Source: Candidatus Woesearchaeota archaeon (GTDB lineage: Archaea > Nanobdellota > Nanobdellia > SCGC-AAA011-G17 > JAPLZO01). From it: a stretch of 9,667 nt of DNA. Below the pieces are notes generated by a model. The model did not search any database. It was not told where the DNA came from and was given only the letters and a program-made list of their open reading frames with translations. This document shows, piece by piece, positions 1 through 5,461 of the stretch (positions are counted from its first letter, which is position 1; each line of letters begins with the position of its first letter). Both the position numbers and the translations under genes were made by a program. The DNA lies in assembly GCA_026394995.1 (NCBI GenBank), contig JAPLZO010000046.1:1-9667 (forward strand), given 5' to 3'.

Positions 1-1
1 A

Positions 2-385
2 CCTAAAACTATCAAATTAAAAGGACCTAATGTTAACACAGTTGTAGTTGATTTTAAAAATAAAGATATTACAATTAAAAACAAACATTATATTTATTTA
101 AATGAACCTCTACTTTATGGTGCTATTTTTGCTCCTGAAAGTTATGATTGTTTATACAAAAAATCATTAGATCAGCTAGATTTTATCTCTAATATTTATT
201 CACAAAAATCATATTATTTGTTAATGAAGATTAATGAACCATTATGTAGATCTAAATTATCAGAAGCAAAAAACACTCTAGATACTTTTAGGACGCTTAA
301 AGATGTTAAATTATATGAATATGAATCAAAATTAGAATCTCAAAATAAAGAGCTATTGAAAAATGACTGCCCATCAATCTACTAA
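2..385 (+). CDS. C-terminal part of a putative pilin-operon surface protein (5' end outside window)
   Basis: An open frame enters from the left edge and runs 127 codons to TAA at 383-385. The visible part has no membrane segment. It begins with beta-like sequence, then a block reading LYGAIFAPESYDC (about residues 38-50). A long helical, Lys/Glu-rich region (about 55-120) follows, and the protein ends NDCPSIY. Cysteines lie at visible positions 50, 82 and 123. From memory, the 'IFAP...Y-x-C' block and a terminal 'DCPxIY' tail recur in DPANN proteins encoded beside class III signal-peptide proteins, so I infer a surface or pilin-like protein whose signal peptide lies upstream of the window. 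Its end overlaps the next gene by 23 bases, which indicates one operon with coupled translation. The biochemical function is unknown. The reading frame is certain; the family assignment is moderate. Confidence 0.75.
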   Translation, partial: PKTIKLKGPNVNTVVVDFKNKDITIKNKHYIYLNEPLLYGAIFAPESYDCLYKKSLDQLDFISNIYSQKSYYLLMKINEPLCRSKLSEAKNTLDTFRTLKDVKLYEYESKLESQNKELLKNDCPSIY

Positions 386-866
386 AGCACAATTAGAAAT
401 GAATGAAACCATTATAGTGCTATTTATAGTTTTCATTATACTGATTATAAGCATATTTTTCTATTATCAATATTCTATAAGCAATGTTAAAAAAACAGGA
501 GAAGAAACTTTAACAACATCATCTTCAGTTCTATTAAGTTCTATTGGTTCTTTGCCCGATATATCTTGCAACAAAGAAAATTGTATAGATACAATAAAAC
601 TGCTTGCTTTTATTAATCAAAATAAAGATTATCCAATTTTTGATAAAAAAACAATAACAATAGAACAAGTTTATCCACAACCTAAATTAGATAAAATATG
701 CACTCCTATATTATATAATGATGTAAATTTTCCAACAAACTGTAAGAAATTTATACTTCATAAAAATCAAGGTAGCAATCCAAAAATCATCTCAACGCCA
801 ATATCTCTATATTACCCACAAAATAAACAATATGGTATTGGTAAAATAATAATAGAGGTTTATTAA
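363..866 (+). CDS. Class III signal-peptide (pseudopilin-like) protein, KAQ type
   Basis: This 167-residue protein starts with a short polar leader, then K8-A9-Q10 followed by a hydrophobic helix (about 17-34). That is the archaeal class III (type IV prepilin) layout, with predicted prepilin-peptidase cleavage between A9 and Q10. The start at 363 is chosen because the next Met (residue 13) would delete the KAQ site. The ectodomain has C69 and C74 (C-NKEN-C followed by ID), C113 and C127, plus a late TPISLYYP block (145-152) before a beta-like C-terminus. I recall the ENCID and SLYxP blocks from DPANN proteins in similar clusters, but cannot name a numbered family. The gene overlaps its upstream neighbour by 23 bases and its downstream neighbour by 1 base. 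A role as a minor filament subunit or assembly pseudopilin is inferred. Confidence 0.85.
   Translation: MTAHQSTKAQLEMNETIIVLFIVFIILIISIFFYYQYSISNVKKTGEETLTTSSSVLLSSIGSLPDISCNKENCIDTIKLLAFINQNKDYPIFDKKTITIEQVYPQPKLDKICTPILYNDVNFPTNCKKFILHKNQGSNPKIISTPISLYYPQNKQYGIGKIIIEVY
854..859 (+). promoter_or_regulatory. Shine-Dalgarno site for the 866 gene
   Basis: AGAGGT lies 6 bases before the ATG at 866, inside the last codons of the preceding gene. It fixes the start of the second pilin-like protein and fits translation from a polycistronic mRNA. Confidence 0.7.
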
Positions 867-1279
867 TGAAAAAAGCCCAAACAGAAATACTAGGAGTTGT
901 AATAATAATAGCTTTATTACTTGTTTTTGGTATATTTTATCTAAAATTTAGCTCTAATACATCTACTTTAATACCTGAAATGAGAACTAATATTCAAACT
1001 AATAATTTACTTCAAGCTTTACTAAAGATTAACATTAACAATGAACCTTTTGATAGTTTAATATATAAATGCTACTCTAAAAAGGATTGCTCTACATTAA
1101 ATAAAGAATTACCTAAAATAATATCATTATCTTTAAATAATGAAACTCAGTATAAATTTACAATATCAGAAAATAATAAAGCCTTTTTTACTCTAGGATC
1201 TTGTTCATCAGGTATAACAGCAAACTATCCTATTAGCAAAAACGGCCTTATCTTTGATACAAACATGTTAATTTGCTAA
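866..1279 (+). CDS. Class III signal-peptide (pseudopilin-like) protein, KKAQ type
   Basis: This 137-residue protein begins M-K-K-A-Q-T-E followed by a hydrophobic helix (about 8-25), a textbook archaeal prepilin leader with predicted cleavage between A4 and Q5. The ectodomain is small. Its cysteines are at 69, 75, 113 and 137, the last being the final residue. The upstream neighbour has cysteines at 69, 74, 113 and 127, which suggests related folds held by two disulfides outside the cell. There is one sequon, N-E-T (92-94). The ATG shares a base with the previous stop (TAATG), so the genes are translationally coupled. This is the last gene of the cluster; a possible terminator follows at 1349-1370. 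A filament subunit or pseudopilin role is inferred from the signal peptide and neighbours. Confidence 0.85.
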   Translation: MKKAQTEILGVVIIIALLLVFGIFYLKFSSNTSTLIPEMRTNIQTNNLLQALLKININNEPFDSLIYKCYSKKDCSTLNKELPKIISLSLNNETQYKFTISENNKAFFTLGSCSSGITANYPISKNGLIFDTNMLIC

Positions 1280-1348
1280 TATTTATATATAATAACCTTT
1301 AAACAGTGGTAACTTAATAAAGACCATTTTAGTCTCTATATAATAAAT

Positions 1349-1370
1349 AAAGGAAATATAAACCTTTTTT
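1349..1370 (+). terminator. Possible terminator of the pilin-like operon
   Basis: AAAGG (1349-1353) can pair with CCTTT (1363-1367), and three further T follow (1368-1370). The 5-bp stem is weak. It is listed because it lies about 70 bases after the operon's last stop and before the S-layer promoter, where transcription should end. Confidence 0.35.
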
Positions 1371-1411
1371 AAGTAAAAGAAGACTAATATATATTCTATA
1401 GTCTATAAATG

Positions 1412-1420
1412 TTTATAAAT
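1412..1420 (+). promoter_or_regulatory. Likely TATA box of the S-layer gene
   Basis: TTTATAAAT at 1412-1420 is a good archaeal TATA box. Transcription would start near 1440-1446, leaving a leader of about 90 bases before the ATG at 1533. Other TATA-like stretches occur at about 1336-1345 and 1402-1410, so the gene may have more than one start site. The 253-base gap 1280-1532 holds these elements, two small inverted repeats and no convincing gene. Confidence 0.55.
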
Positions 1421-1450
1421 CATTAAATAATCTTAAAACCTAAGATTTTG

Positions 1451-1509
1451 AGCTAGTCCTATCTATAGAATTAGCTTGTAAAATCGAATAATGATCCTGA
1501 TTAACAGGA
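1451..1509 (+). other. S-layer mRNA leader with two inverted repeats
   Basis: AGCTA (1451-1455) can pair with TAGCT (1472-1476). TCCTG (1495-1499) can pair with CAGGA (1505-1509) across a 5-base loop, ending 8 bases before the Shine-Dalgarno at 1518. Both stems have only 5 bp. In a leader of an abundant envelope protein they could affect mRNA stability or ribosome access; this is inference. Confidence 0.35.
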
Positions 1510-1517
1510 ACAAAAAC

Positions 1518-1524
1518 GGAGGTG
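1518..1524 (+). promoter_or_regulatory. Strong Shine-Dalgarno site that fixes the S-layer start
   Basis: GGAGGTG matches the expected 16S anti-Shine-Dalgarno perfectly and lies 8 bases before ATG 1533. An in-frame ATG at 1491 lies upstream of this site and would place 14 polar residues before the signal peptide, so 1533 is the start. Confidence 0.85.
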
Positions 1525-1532
1525 TTTGCTCA

Positions 1533-3842
1533 ATGCAAAGACTAAAATCAGCCATTAAAAAAATGGCAGCAATTGGTGCAGGAATGACTATGCTTGGAGC
1601 AACTTTGACAAGTGCAATAGCGCTAGATCTGAAAGATTTTCCACAGCCTTTTATAGGTAAAGATGGAAAATTCGACACATCAACATCTATTGTAGTTGGT
1701 AAAGATGCAGCAGCATCAGATACACTAGGTGCAGTTGACATTGCTACAAAACTACAGTTTTTAGCTAAGACTCCAGTAACTGGAGGCGGAACAGGTCTTG
1801 TTGTAGCTGGTGGAGAAACCAAGGAAATTCCAATTGGTCTCGGTATCGCAGATTCAAATGTTGGAATGGACTGGCAATTGCAAGATGACGATATATCAAG
1901 TCTACAAGATACAACACTAAATTTCCAAAGTGCAGACTATGATGTGCATGATGAACTTGACTTATACAGAAATACACCATCTATTGCAACTAGTTTGACA
2001 AGCTCAGATGATGATTATGAAACATCTATAGTTATGGAACACTCAAAGAATAGCATTGGTTATTTCTATGCATTTGATGAAGAGATACAATTAAACAAAA
2101 CCACTAAAACAAACCCATTAACAATAAAATTCTTAGGTAAGACTATTAAAATAACAGATATCGATAGTAGTACTACAAGTGATAAATTTACCGCTTTCGT
2201 GGGTAATGAATACTTTATGGATGCTGGTGACACTGTTACCGTAGATGGTAAAAAAGTCACTTTGCAAAACGTAGGTATTGGTGGTGCAATTGTTGTAGAC
2301 GTAGATGGTACAGTTGAAACAATTCCAGCTGATACAACTGAAACTGTAAATGGAATAGAAATTTCAAATGATGAAACTTTCTATGAAGATACAAAATCAG
2401 AAAGATCAGCATCATTGATAATAGGTAAAACAGCTCAATCTACCTATAAAAATGGAGATGCTTACCCTGGTGAAGATAAGAATGATCCAAACTGGGTTTG
2501 GAAAGTTGGAAATCTAAACACAAAATCTCCTTCAACAACAATAACAAGTTCTACAGCAGACTCTATGAAGTACACTTTAACTGGTCCATATATTGGTATA
2601 GTAAATGATAAGAGCGTAGATGATGATTCAGATAATCCACCACAAATAGGTGATTGTACTGAATTACCAAATAAATATTTATCAATATGCTTCGATTCAT
2701 TAACAGTACCAGATACAGATTACATGACCTTGACAATTAAATATGAATCAGATTCAGATTTAAGTGAAGCAATGCCTGGTCGTAATTTAACAAGTGTACC
2801 AACAATATTTATCAGGAGTAGTGCACCCGAAGGTATTAACTTAGATACAGCTCCATTTACTGCAGTAGGTGTAGGATCTGGTAGTCTTGTAAGAAATGTA
2901 ACAGCTGATGTAAAAACAGATAAGGTATGGTTATACCCATATCCATTTAATGAGACAACTCCAGTTGGTCGACCAGATGCAGTAACAATCTTCTATGAAG
3001 ATAGTAACGGAAAAACACAAGCATTTGGAGAATTCACCAACACAACAGTAACATTCGCTCAAATAAACTTCGGAGATACAAAGGATACAAATGTACAAAT
3101 TGGATTTTTTGCTAATGAATCCGCAGGTAGTAACTTAACAATTAGATCCGTTGGTGACAATCAAAATGATTTAAGAACTGGTCAAGATGACATAATACTA
3201 AGATTAAGAAGAACTGCAGCTACAGATGTAAAACAATATGGAAACTACTCAGGATTTGGAGTAACAGCTGGTAATGCAGAGGCAGATGACTTAATATGGG
3301 CATCTAATTTTACCGGAACTGCTGCAAATACAACTATTGGTACAAAAGATGAGGATCATAGAACAGCTTATGGTATTATCATAAGAGATCCAAAGAATCA
3401 CTTAGCATCTGATGAATTAGTATTAGACATTCCAGGTGCCCAAGTTATGGCTAATGTAGTTGTTAAAGGAACATCTACAAGCGTACAAAGTGGTTCATCA
3501 AGTTATGTACCAACACAAATAAACATAGACACAAAATTAAACACAGAAATTAGTGACCCAACACAATACGATTTAATCTTAGTCGGTGGTCCATGTGCAA
3601 ATCCATTAGTTGAACAAGTAACTGGTTTACCAACATGTTCAGGATGGACACTAGGCCCTGGTGAAGCTTTGATCAAATTGGTTAACAACGGACAAAAAGT
3701 AGCCTTATTAGTAGCTGGTACAGACGCTATTGATACAAGAATGGCTGCTAAAGTATTACAAAACTACGAAAACTACAACTTAGAAACAACAGAGCAAATA
3801 GTAACTGGTACATTAAACGCACCAACAATAAAGGTACAATAA
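1533..3842 (+). CDS. S-layer protein (archaeal two-domain S-layer family, MJ0822-like)
   Basis: This 769-residue exported protein should form the paracrystalline cell-surface lattice. A basic N-terminus and hydrophobic stretch give a Sec signal peptide, with cleavage near residues 30-31 (after SAIA). An N-terminal module (about 31-105) contains the DFPQPFI block and the block SIVVGKDAAASDTLGAVDIA. The C-terminal module (about 630-769) contains LVLDIPGAQVMANVVV, ILVGGPCANPLVEQV and a closing VALLVAGTDAIDTRMAAKVL segment. These two halves are the known S_layer_N and S_layer_C arrangement of methanogen and DPANN S-layer proteins. Nine N-glycosylation sequons cluster at residues 418-599. There are two cysteine pairs, one in the central region and one in the C-terminal module. 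There is no C-terminal membrane segment, so anchoring must use other contacts. The gene is monocistronic, with its own promoter, strong ribosome site and terminator, as expected for a very abundant protein. Confidence 0.92.
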   Translation: MQRLKSAIKKMAAIGAGMTMLGATLTSAIALDLKDFPQPFIGKDGKFDTSTSIVVGKDAAASDTLGAVDIATKLQFLAKTPVTGGGTGLVVAGGETKEIPIGLGIADSNVGMDWQLQDDDISSLQDTTLNFQSADYDVHDELDLYRNTPSIATSLTSSDDDYETSIVMEHSKNSIGYFYAFDEEIQLNKTTKTNPLTIKFLGKTIKITDIDSSTTSDKFTAFVGNEYFMDAGDTVTVDGKKVTLQNVGIGGAIVVDVDGTVETIPADTTETVNGIEISNDETFYEDTKSERSASLIIGKTAQSTYKNGDAYPGEDKNDPNWVWKVGNLNTKSPSTTITSSTADSMKYTLTGPYIGIVNDKSVDDDSDNPPQIGDCTELPNKYLSICFDSLTVPDTDYMTLTIKYESDSDLSEAMPGRNLTSVPTIFIRSSAPEGINLDTAPFTAVGVGSGSLVRNVTADVKTDKVWLYPYPFNETTPVGRPDAVTIFYEDSNGKTQAFGEFTNTTVTFAQINFGDTKDTNVQIGFFANESAGSNLTIRSVGDNQNDLRTGQDDIILRLRRTAATDVKQYGNYSGFGVTAGNAEADDLIWASNFTGTAANTTIGTKDEDHRTAYGIIIRDPKNHLASDELVLDIPGAQVMANVVVKGTSTSVQSGSSSYVPTQINIDTKLNTEISDPTQYDLILVGGPCANPLVEQVTGLPTCSGWTLGPGEALIKLVNNGQKVALLVAGTDAIDTRMAAKVLQNYENYNLETTEQIVTGTLNAPTIKVQ

Positions 3843-3872
3843 ATAGGTAAATAACCTATTTTTTTTCTTTTT
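3842..3872 (+). terminator. Hairpin plus T-tract terminator of the S-layer gene
   Basis: AATAGGT (3842-3848) pairs perfectly with ACCTATT (3854-3860) over a 5-base loop and is followed by a run of T broken by single C from 3861. The stem begins on the last base of the stop codon. T-tracts alone can end archaeal transcription; the added stem makes this the clearest terminator in the window. Confidence 0.75.
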
Positions 3873-3900
3873 CTTTATTCTATATTTAAATTTTAGAAAT

Positions 3901-3910
3901 GTTTTTAAAT
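3901..3910 (+). promoter_or_regulatory. TATA box for the tandem membrane-protein pair
   Basis: The AT-rich box GTTTTTAAAT is centred about 26 bases before ATG 3932, the spacing expected when transcription starts at the start codon. No Shine-Dalgarno precedes 3932. The in-frame ATG at 3899 lies at the box itself and so is unlikely to be the start. Confidence 0.6.
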
Positions 3911-3931
3911 AGTATTATCTTATTTTCGTCG

Positions 3932-4507
3932 ATGAAAAATATAAATAAAAAGGAATCTAGAATTAAAAAATTGATACTGCCATTTATCTTAGTTTTTTTA
4001 ATGGTAGGGAGTGTATTTACAGTCATTTTAAGTGGTTCTAGTAATGAAAATGAAGTTAAATATAATAACCTAAAATTTACAAAAACAAATGAAGGCTGGA
4101 TATCATATATTAACGATAGAAAAGTTGTTTTATTTAATAATCCAAAAGATCTAGAAAATATGTCAATATCAAATATAAATTTACAAGATCTAAATTCAGC
4201 TCAAAAAATATATTTAAGTATTAATCCTGATGAGAATATACAACAAGCTTATACTCTTTTTAACACAAATATAAAACCTTTATTAAGAACAATATTAGTT
4301 AATTCATGCAATATTGATAATGAAAAATGTGCAAATTTACCTTTAAAAACATGTACAGATGCATCTCAATTACAGAAAGTTATTATATTAGAAGAATCTA
4401 ATTCAACAAAAATAGAATATAACAATAATTGTTTATATATATCAGGAAATCAAGAAGATTTAACTAAAATAATAGATAAATTAACTCTAAATCTATTAGG
4501 TGTTTAA
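3932..4507 (+). CDS. Single-pass membrane protein of unknown function, first of a tandem paralogous pair
   Basis: Starting at ATG 3932 this is 191 residues. An ATG at 3899 would add 11 residues but lies in the promoter. A basic cytosolic tail (1-13) is followed by one membrane helix (about 14-34) and an outward-facing domain. The domain carries NNPKDLEN (69-76), a predicted beta/alpha region, and C126, C133, C141 (in KTC) and C167 (in NNC). It ends in a Leu-rich amphipathic helix (175-191). The next gene encodes a paralogue with the same NNPKDLEN block and the same 26-residue spacing between the KTC cysteine and the later Cys, so that pair is probably a conserved disulfide. I do not know a named family, though similar proteins seem common in DPANN archaea. 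The gene is probably leaderless. Its position after the S-layer gene suggests an envelope role, but this is only context. Confidence 0.8.
   Translation: MKNINKKESRIKKLILPFILVFLMVGSVFTVILSGSSNENEVKYNNLKFTKTNEGWISYINDRKVVLFNNPKDLENMSISNINLQDLNSAQKIYLSINPDENIQQAYTLFNTNIKPLLRTILVNSCNIDNEKCANLPLKTCTDASQLQKVIILEESNSTKIEYNNNCLYISGNQEDLTKIIDKLTLNLLGV
4136..4161 (+). repeat. 26-base direct repeat, copy 1 (NNPKDLEN block)
   Basis: This stretch matches 4733-4758 at 25 of 26 bases, 597 bases apart and in the same reading frame of two paralogous genes. The only difference is A versus G in a Glu codon. The genes are otherwise well diverged. Confidence 0.8.
4498..4502 (+). promoter_or_regulatory. Shine-Dalgarno for the second paralogue
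   Basis: AGGTG ends 5 bases before ATG 4508, inside the last codons of the first paralogue. It supports translation of the second gene from a shared mRNA, since no space is left for a separate promoter. Confidence 0.55.
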
Positions 4508-5131
4508 ATGAAAAAAAAAGAGAGACAATTAACAATCATTGTAATATCCTTAATAATAATACTAATTATTGGTATTCTATTTATGTTTTTTTATCAAAAA
4601 ATACGCTATTCTAATATTTATTTTACCTATAATGGATTTGATATACAAAAAGTATTAGATAATAATGTTCCATCATATAAAATAAAATTTTATTTTCAAA
4701 ACAATCCTAACCCTTTTATAATTAGTTTTAGAAATAATCCAAAAGATCTAGAGAATATTACTATAGATAATAATATTAGAGATATATTACTCAAAAAAGG
4801 TGTTAAAGAACTATATATAACAATGCCTTCTAATGCATCATCTTTATCAGTAATAGCAGCAACTGAAATTAGTAAAATCGTTGGTAATCAATATTTCTTT
4901 AATTTACCAACACATGGAGCTCTAACTAGCCCTGTCGAAGGTAAAGATGTTCCAGTTAAAACATGTAATGATGTTTTAACTAATATGTCTATTATCTTAT
5001 TTAAAATAGGTTCAGAAAGTAAAATTTATAGCCAAAATGGTTGTGTTATTCTCGAAGGAAATAACGAATATGAATTAATTAGAGATGCTAATAGATTAGT
5101 CTTAACTTTATTGAATATAATGAAACCATAA
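4508..5131 (+). CDS. Single-pass membrane protein of unknown function, second of a tandem paralogous pair
   Basis: This 207-residue protein has a basic N-terminus, a membrane helix (about 8-29) and an outward-facing domain. The domain holds NNPKDLEN (76-83), a likely helix (113-126), C153 in KTC and C179 in NGC, and a C-terminal amphipathic helix. The C153-C179 spacing of 26 residues equals C141-C167 in the upstream protein, and the order of blocks is the same, so the two arose by duplication. This copy lacks the extra C126/C133 pair and has a longer middle region. The ATG follows the previous TAA with no gap, so the pair is one operon and its products may act together, perhaps as a heterodimer; that is inference. 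No known enzyme motif is visible. Confidence 0.82.
   Translation: MKKKERQLTIIVISLIIILIIGILFMFFYQKIRYSNIYFTYNGFDIQKVLDNNVPSYKIKFYFQNNPNPFIISFRNNPKDLENITIDNNIRDILLKKGVKELYITMPSNASSLSVIAATEISKIVGNQYFFNLPTHGALTSPVEGKDVPVKTCNDVLTNMSIILFKIGSESKIYSQNGCVILEGNNEYELIRDANRLVLTLLNIMKP
4733..4758 (+). repeat. 26-base direct repeat, copy 2 (NNPKDLEN block)
   Basis: Second copy of the near-identical segment at 4136-4161 (25 of 26 bases). It encodes the shared NNPKDLEN block of the downstream paralogue. Confidence 0.8.
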
Positions 5132-5133
5132 GC

Positions 5134-5141
5134 TTTAAAAG
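5134..5141 (+). promoter_or_regulatory. TATA box for the Trm112-like gene and probably the tRNA
   Basis: TTTAAAAG, preceded by a purine-containing AAGC that could serve as a BRE, begins just after the preceding stop codon. It is centred about 27-28 bases before ATG 5165. No Shine-Dalgarno is present, so the transcript is probably leaderless and may continue into the tRNA gene. Confidence 0.6.
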
Positions 5142-5164
5142 TATTCTACATATTTTATTTTAAA

Positions 5165-5320
5165 ATGAAAGATCCAATAGCAAAAGAATTATTTGACATA
5201 CTAGCATGTCCAATTTGTAAAACTGATTTAAAATATAATGATAATAAAACAGCTTTAATATGCACCAAATGTCATAAAACCTACAAAATAAAGGATAATA
5301 TACCAATATTATTACCCTAA
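5165..5320 (+). CDS. Trm112-like zinc-ribbon protein (UPF0434/Trm112 family)
   Basis: This 51-codon gene begins M-K-D-P, followed by the segment ELFDILACPICKTDL. It then has a CTKC pair and ends IKDNIPILLP. C15/C18 and C33/C36 form the expected four-cysteine zinc site, and the order (E-L-x-x-I-L-A-C-P-x-C, C-x-x-C, then D-N-I-P-I-L-L-P) is the family signature. Trm112 is the small activating subunit of several SAM-dependent methyltransferases acting on tRNA, rRNA and release factors in archaea and eukaryotes. Its length is normal for a minimal archaeal or bacterial member. A TATA box about 27 bases upstream and the lack of a ribosome site suggest a leaderless mRNA. The stop codon at 5318-5320 directly abuts the first base of a tRNA-Ser gene, an unusually tight arrangement. 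The partner methyltransferase is not in the window. Confidence 0.88.
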   Translation: MKDPIAKELFDILACPICKTDLKYNDNKTALICTKCHKTYKIKDNIPILLP

Positions 5321-5417
5321 GCCGAGATCGCATAATCTGGTATTGCGCAGGCCTTGAGTTTTTATAAAGAAAGCCTGTTTCCGAAAGGATATCTGGGTTC
5401 AAATCCCAGTCTCGGCG
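5321..5417 (+). tRNA. tRNA-Ser(UGA), intron-containing
   Basis: A full class II cloverleaf can be drawn. The acceptor stem is GCCGAGA (5321-5327) with TCTCGGC (5410-5416), and the discriminator is G5417. The D-arm is 5330-5346 with A14, G18-G19 and A21 present. The anticodon stem is CAGGC (5348-5352) with GCCTG (5373-5377). The long variable arm has stem TCC/GGA (5380-5389). The T stem is CTGGG/CCCAG around loop TTCAAAT (5398-5404). The anticodon is TGA (5355-5357), reading UCA. The long variable arm and G73 fit serine rather than leucine, which has A73. The anticodon loop is 20 bases instead of 7, explained by a 13-base intron. CCA is not encoded; T-rich DNA follows. The gene has no spacer from the Trm112-like gene, though a weak TATA-like run (about 5295-5302) lies inside that gene. 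Confidence 0.93.
5359..5371 (+). other. 13-base intron of tRNA-Ser at position 37/38
   Basis: Removing 5359-5371 restores a 7-base anticodon loop (C-U-UGA-G-A). The precursor can form a bulge-helix-bulge. A 3-bp helix of CTT (5353-5355) with AAG (5367-5369) is flanked by bulges A-G-T (5357-5359) and AAA (5370-5372), and cutting after the second base of each bulge gives exactly this intron. The central helix is 3 bp, not the canonical 4 (G5356 faces A5366), so the motif is relaxed. Confidence 0.75.
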
Positions 5418-5431
5418 TTTTATTCATTAAA

Positions 5432-5440
5432 TTTATATAT
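5432..5440 (+). promoter_or_regulatory. TATA box of the glycosyltransferase gene
   Basis: TTTATATAT is centred about 26 bases before ATG 5462, which implies a leaderless mRNA. It lies 14 bases after the tRNA's 3' end. It also shows that the open frame extending left into the tRNA gene is not translated. Confidence 0.65.
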
Positions 5441-5461
5441 AATTTACGTCAGATTATTCTT

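Noticed and set aside
1280..1532. A small RNA or short gene hidden in the longest gap
   Set aside because: Both strands are full of stops, and the inverted repeats are only 4-5 bp. Nothing beyond promoter and leader signals can be supported.
1463..1822. Minus-strand open frame of 119 codons over the S-layer start
   Set aside because: It is antisense to the S-layer signal peptide and N-terminal module, has no ribosome site or recognisable domain, and its frame stays open because of codon bias in the sense gene.
5160..5402. Minus-strand 80-codon frame across the Trm112-like and tRNA genes
   Set aside because: It runs antisense through a certain tRNA and a zinc-ribbon gene with four placed cysteines; no family features are visible.
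5321..5417. tRNA-Leu instead of tRNA-Ser
   Set aside because: The long variable arm fits both, but the anticodon in the restored 7-base loop is UGA and the discriminator is G, both pointing to serine.
5354..5461. Upstream 36-codon extension of the glycosyltransferase into the tRNA gene
   Set aside because: Its ATG overlaps the tRNA anticodon loop. The GT-A fold begins at the ATG at 5462, and a TATA box at 5432-5440 lies inside the extension.
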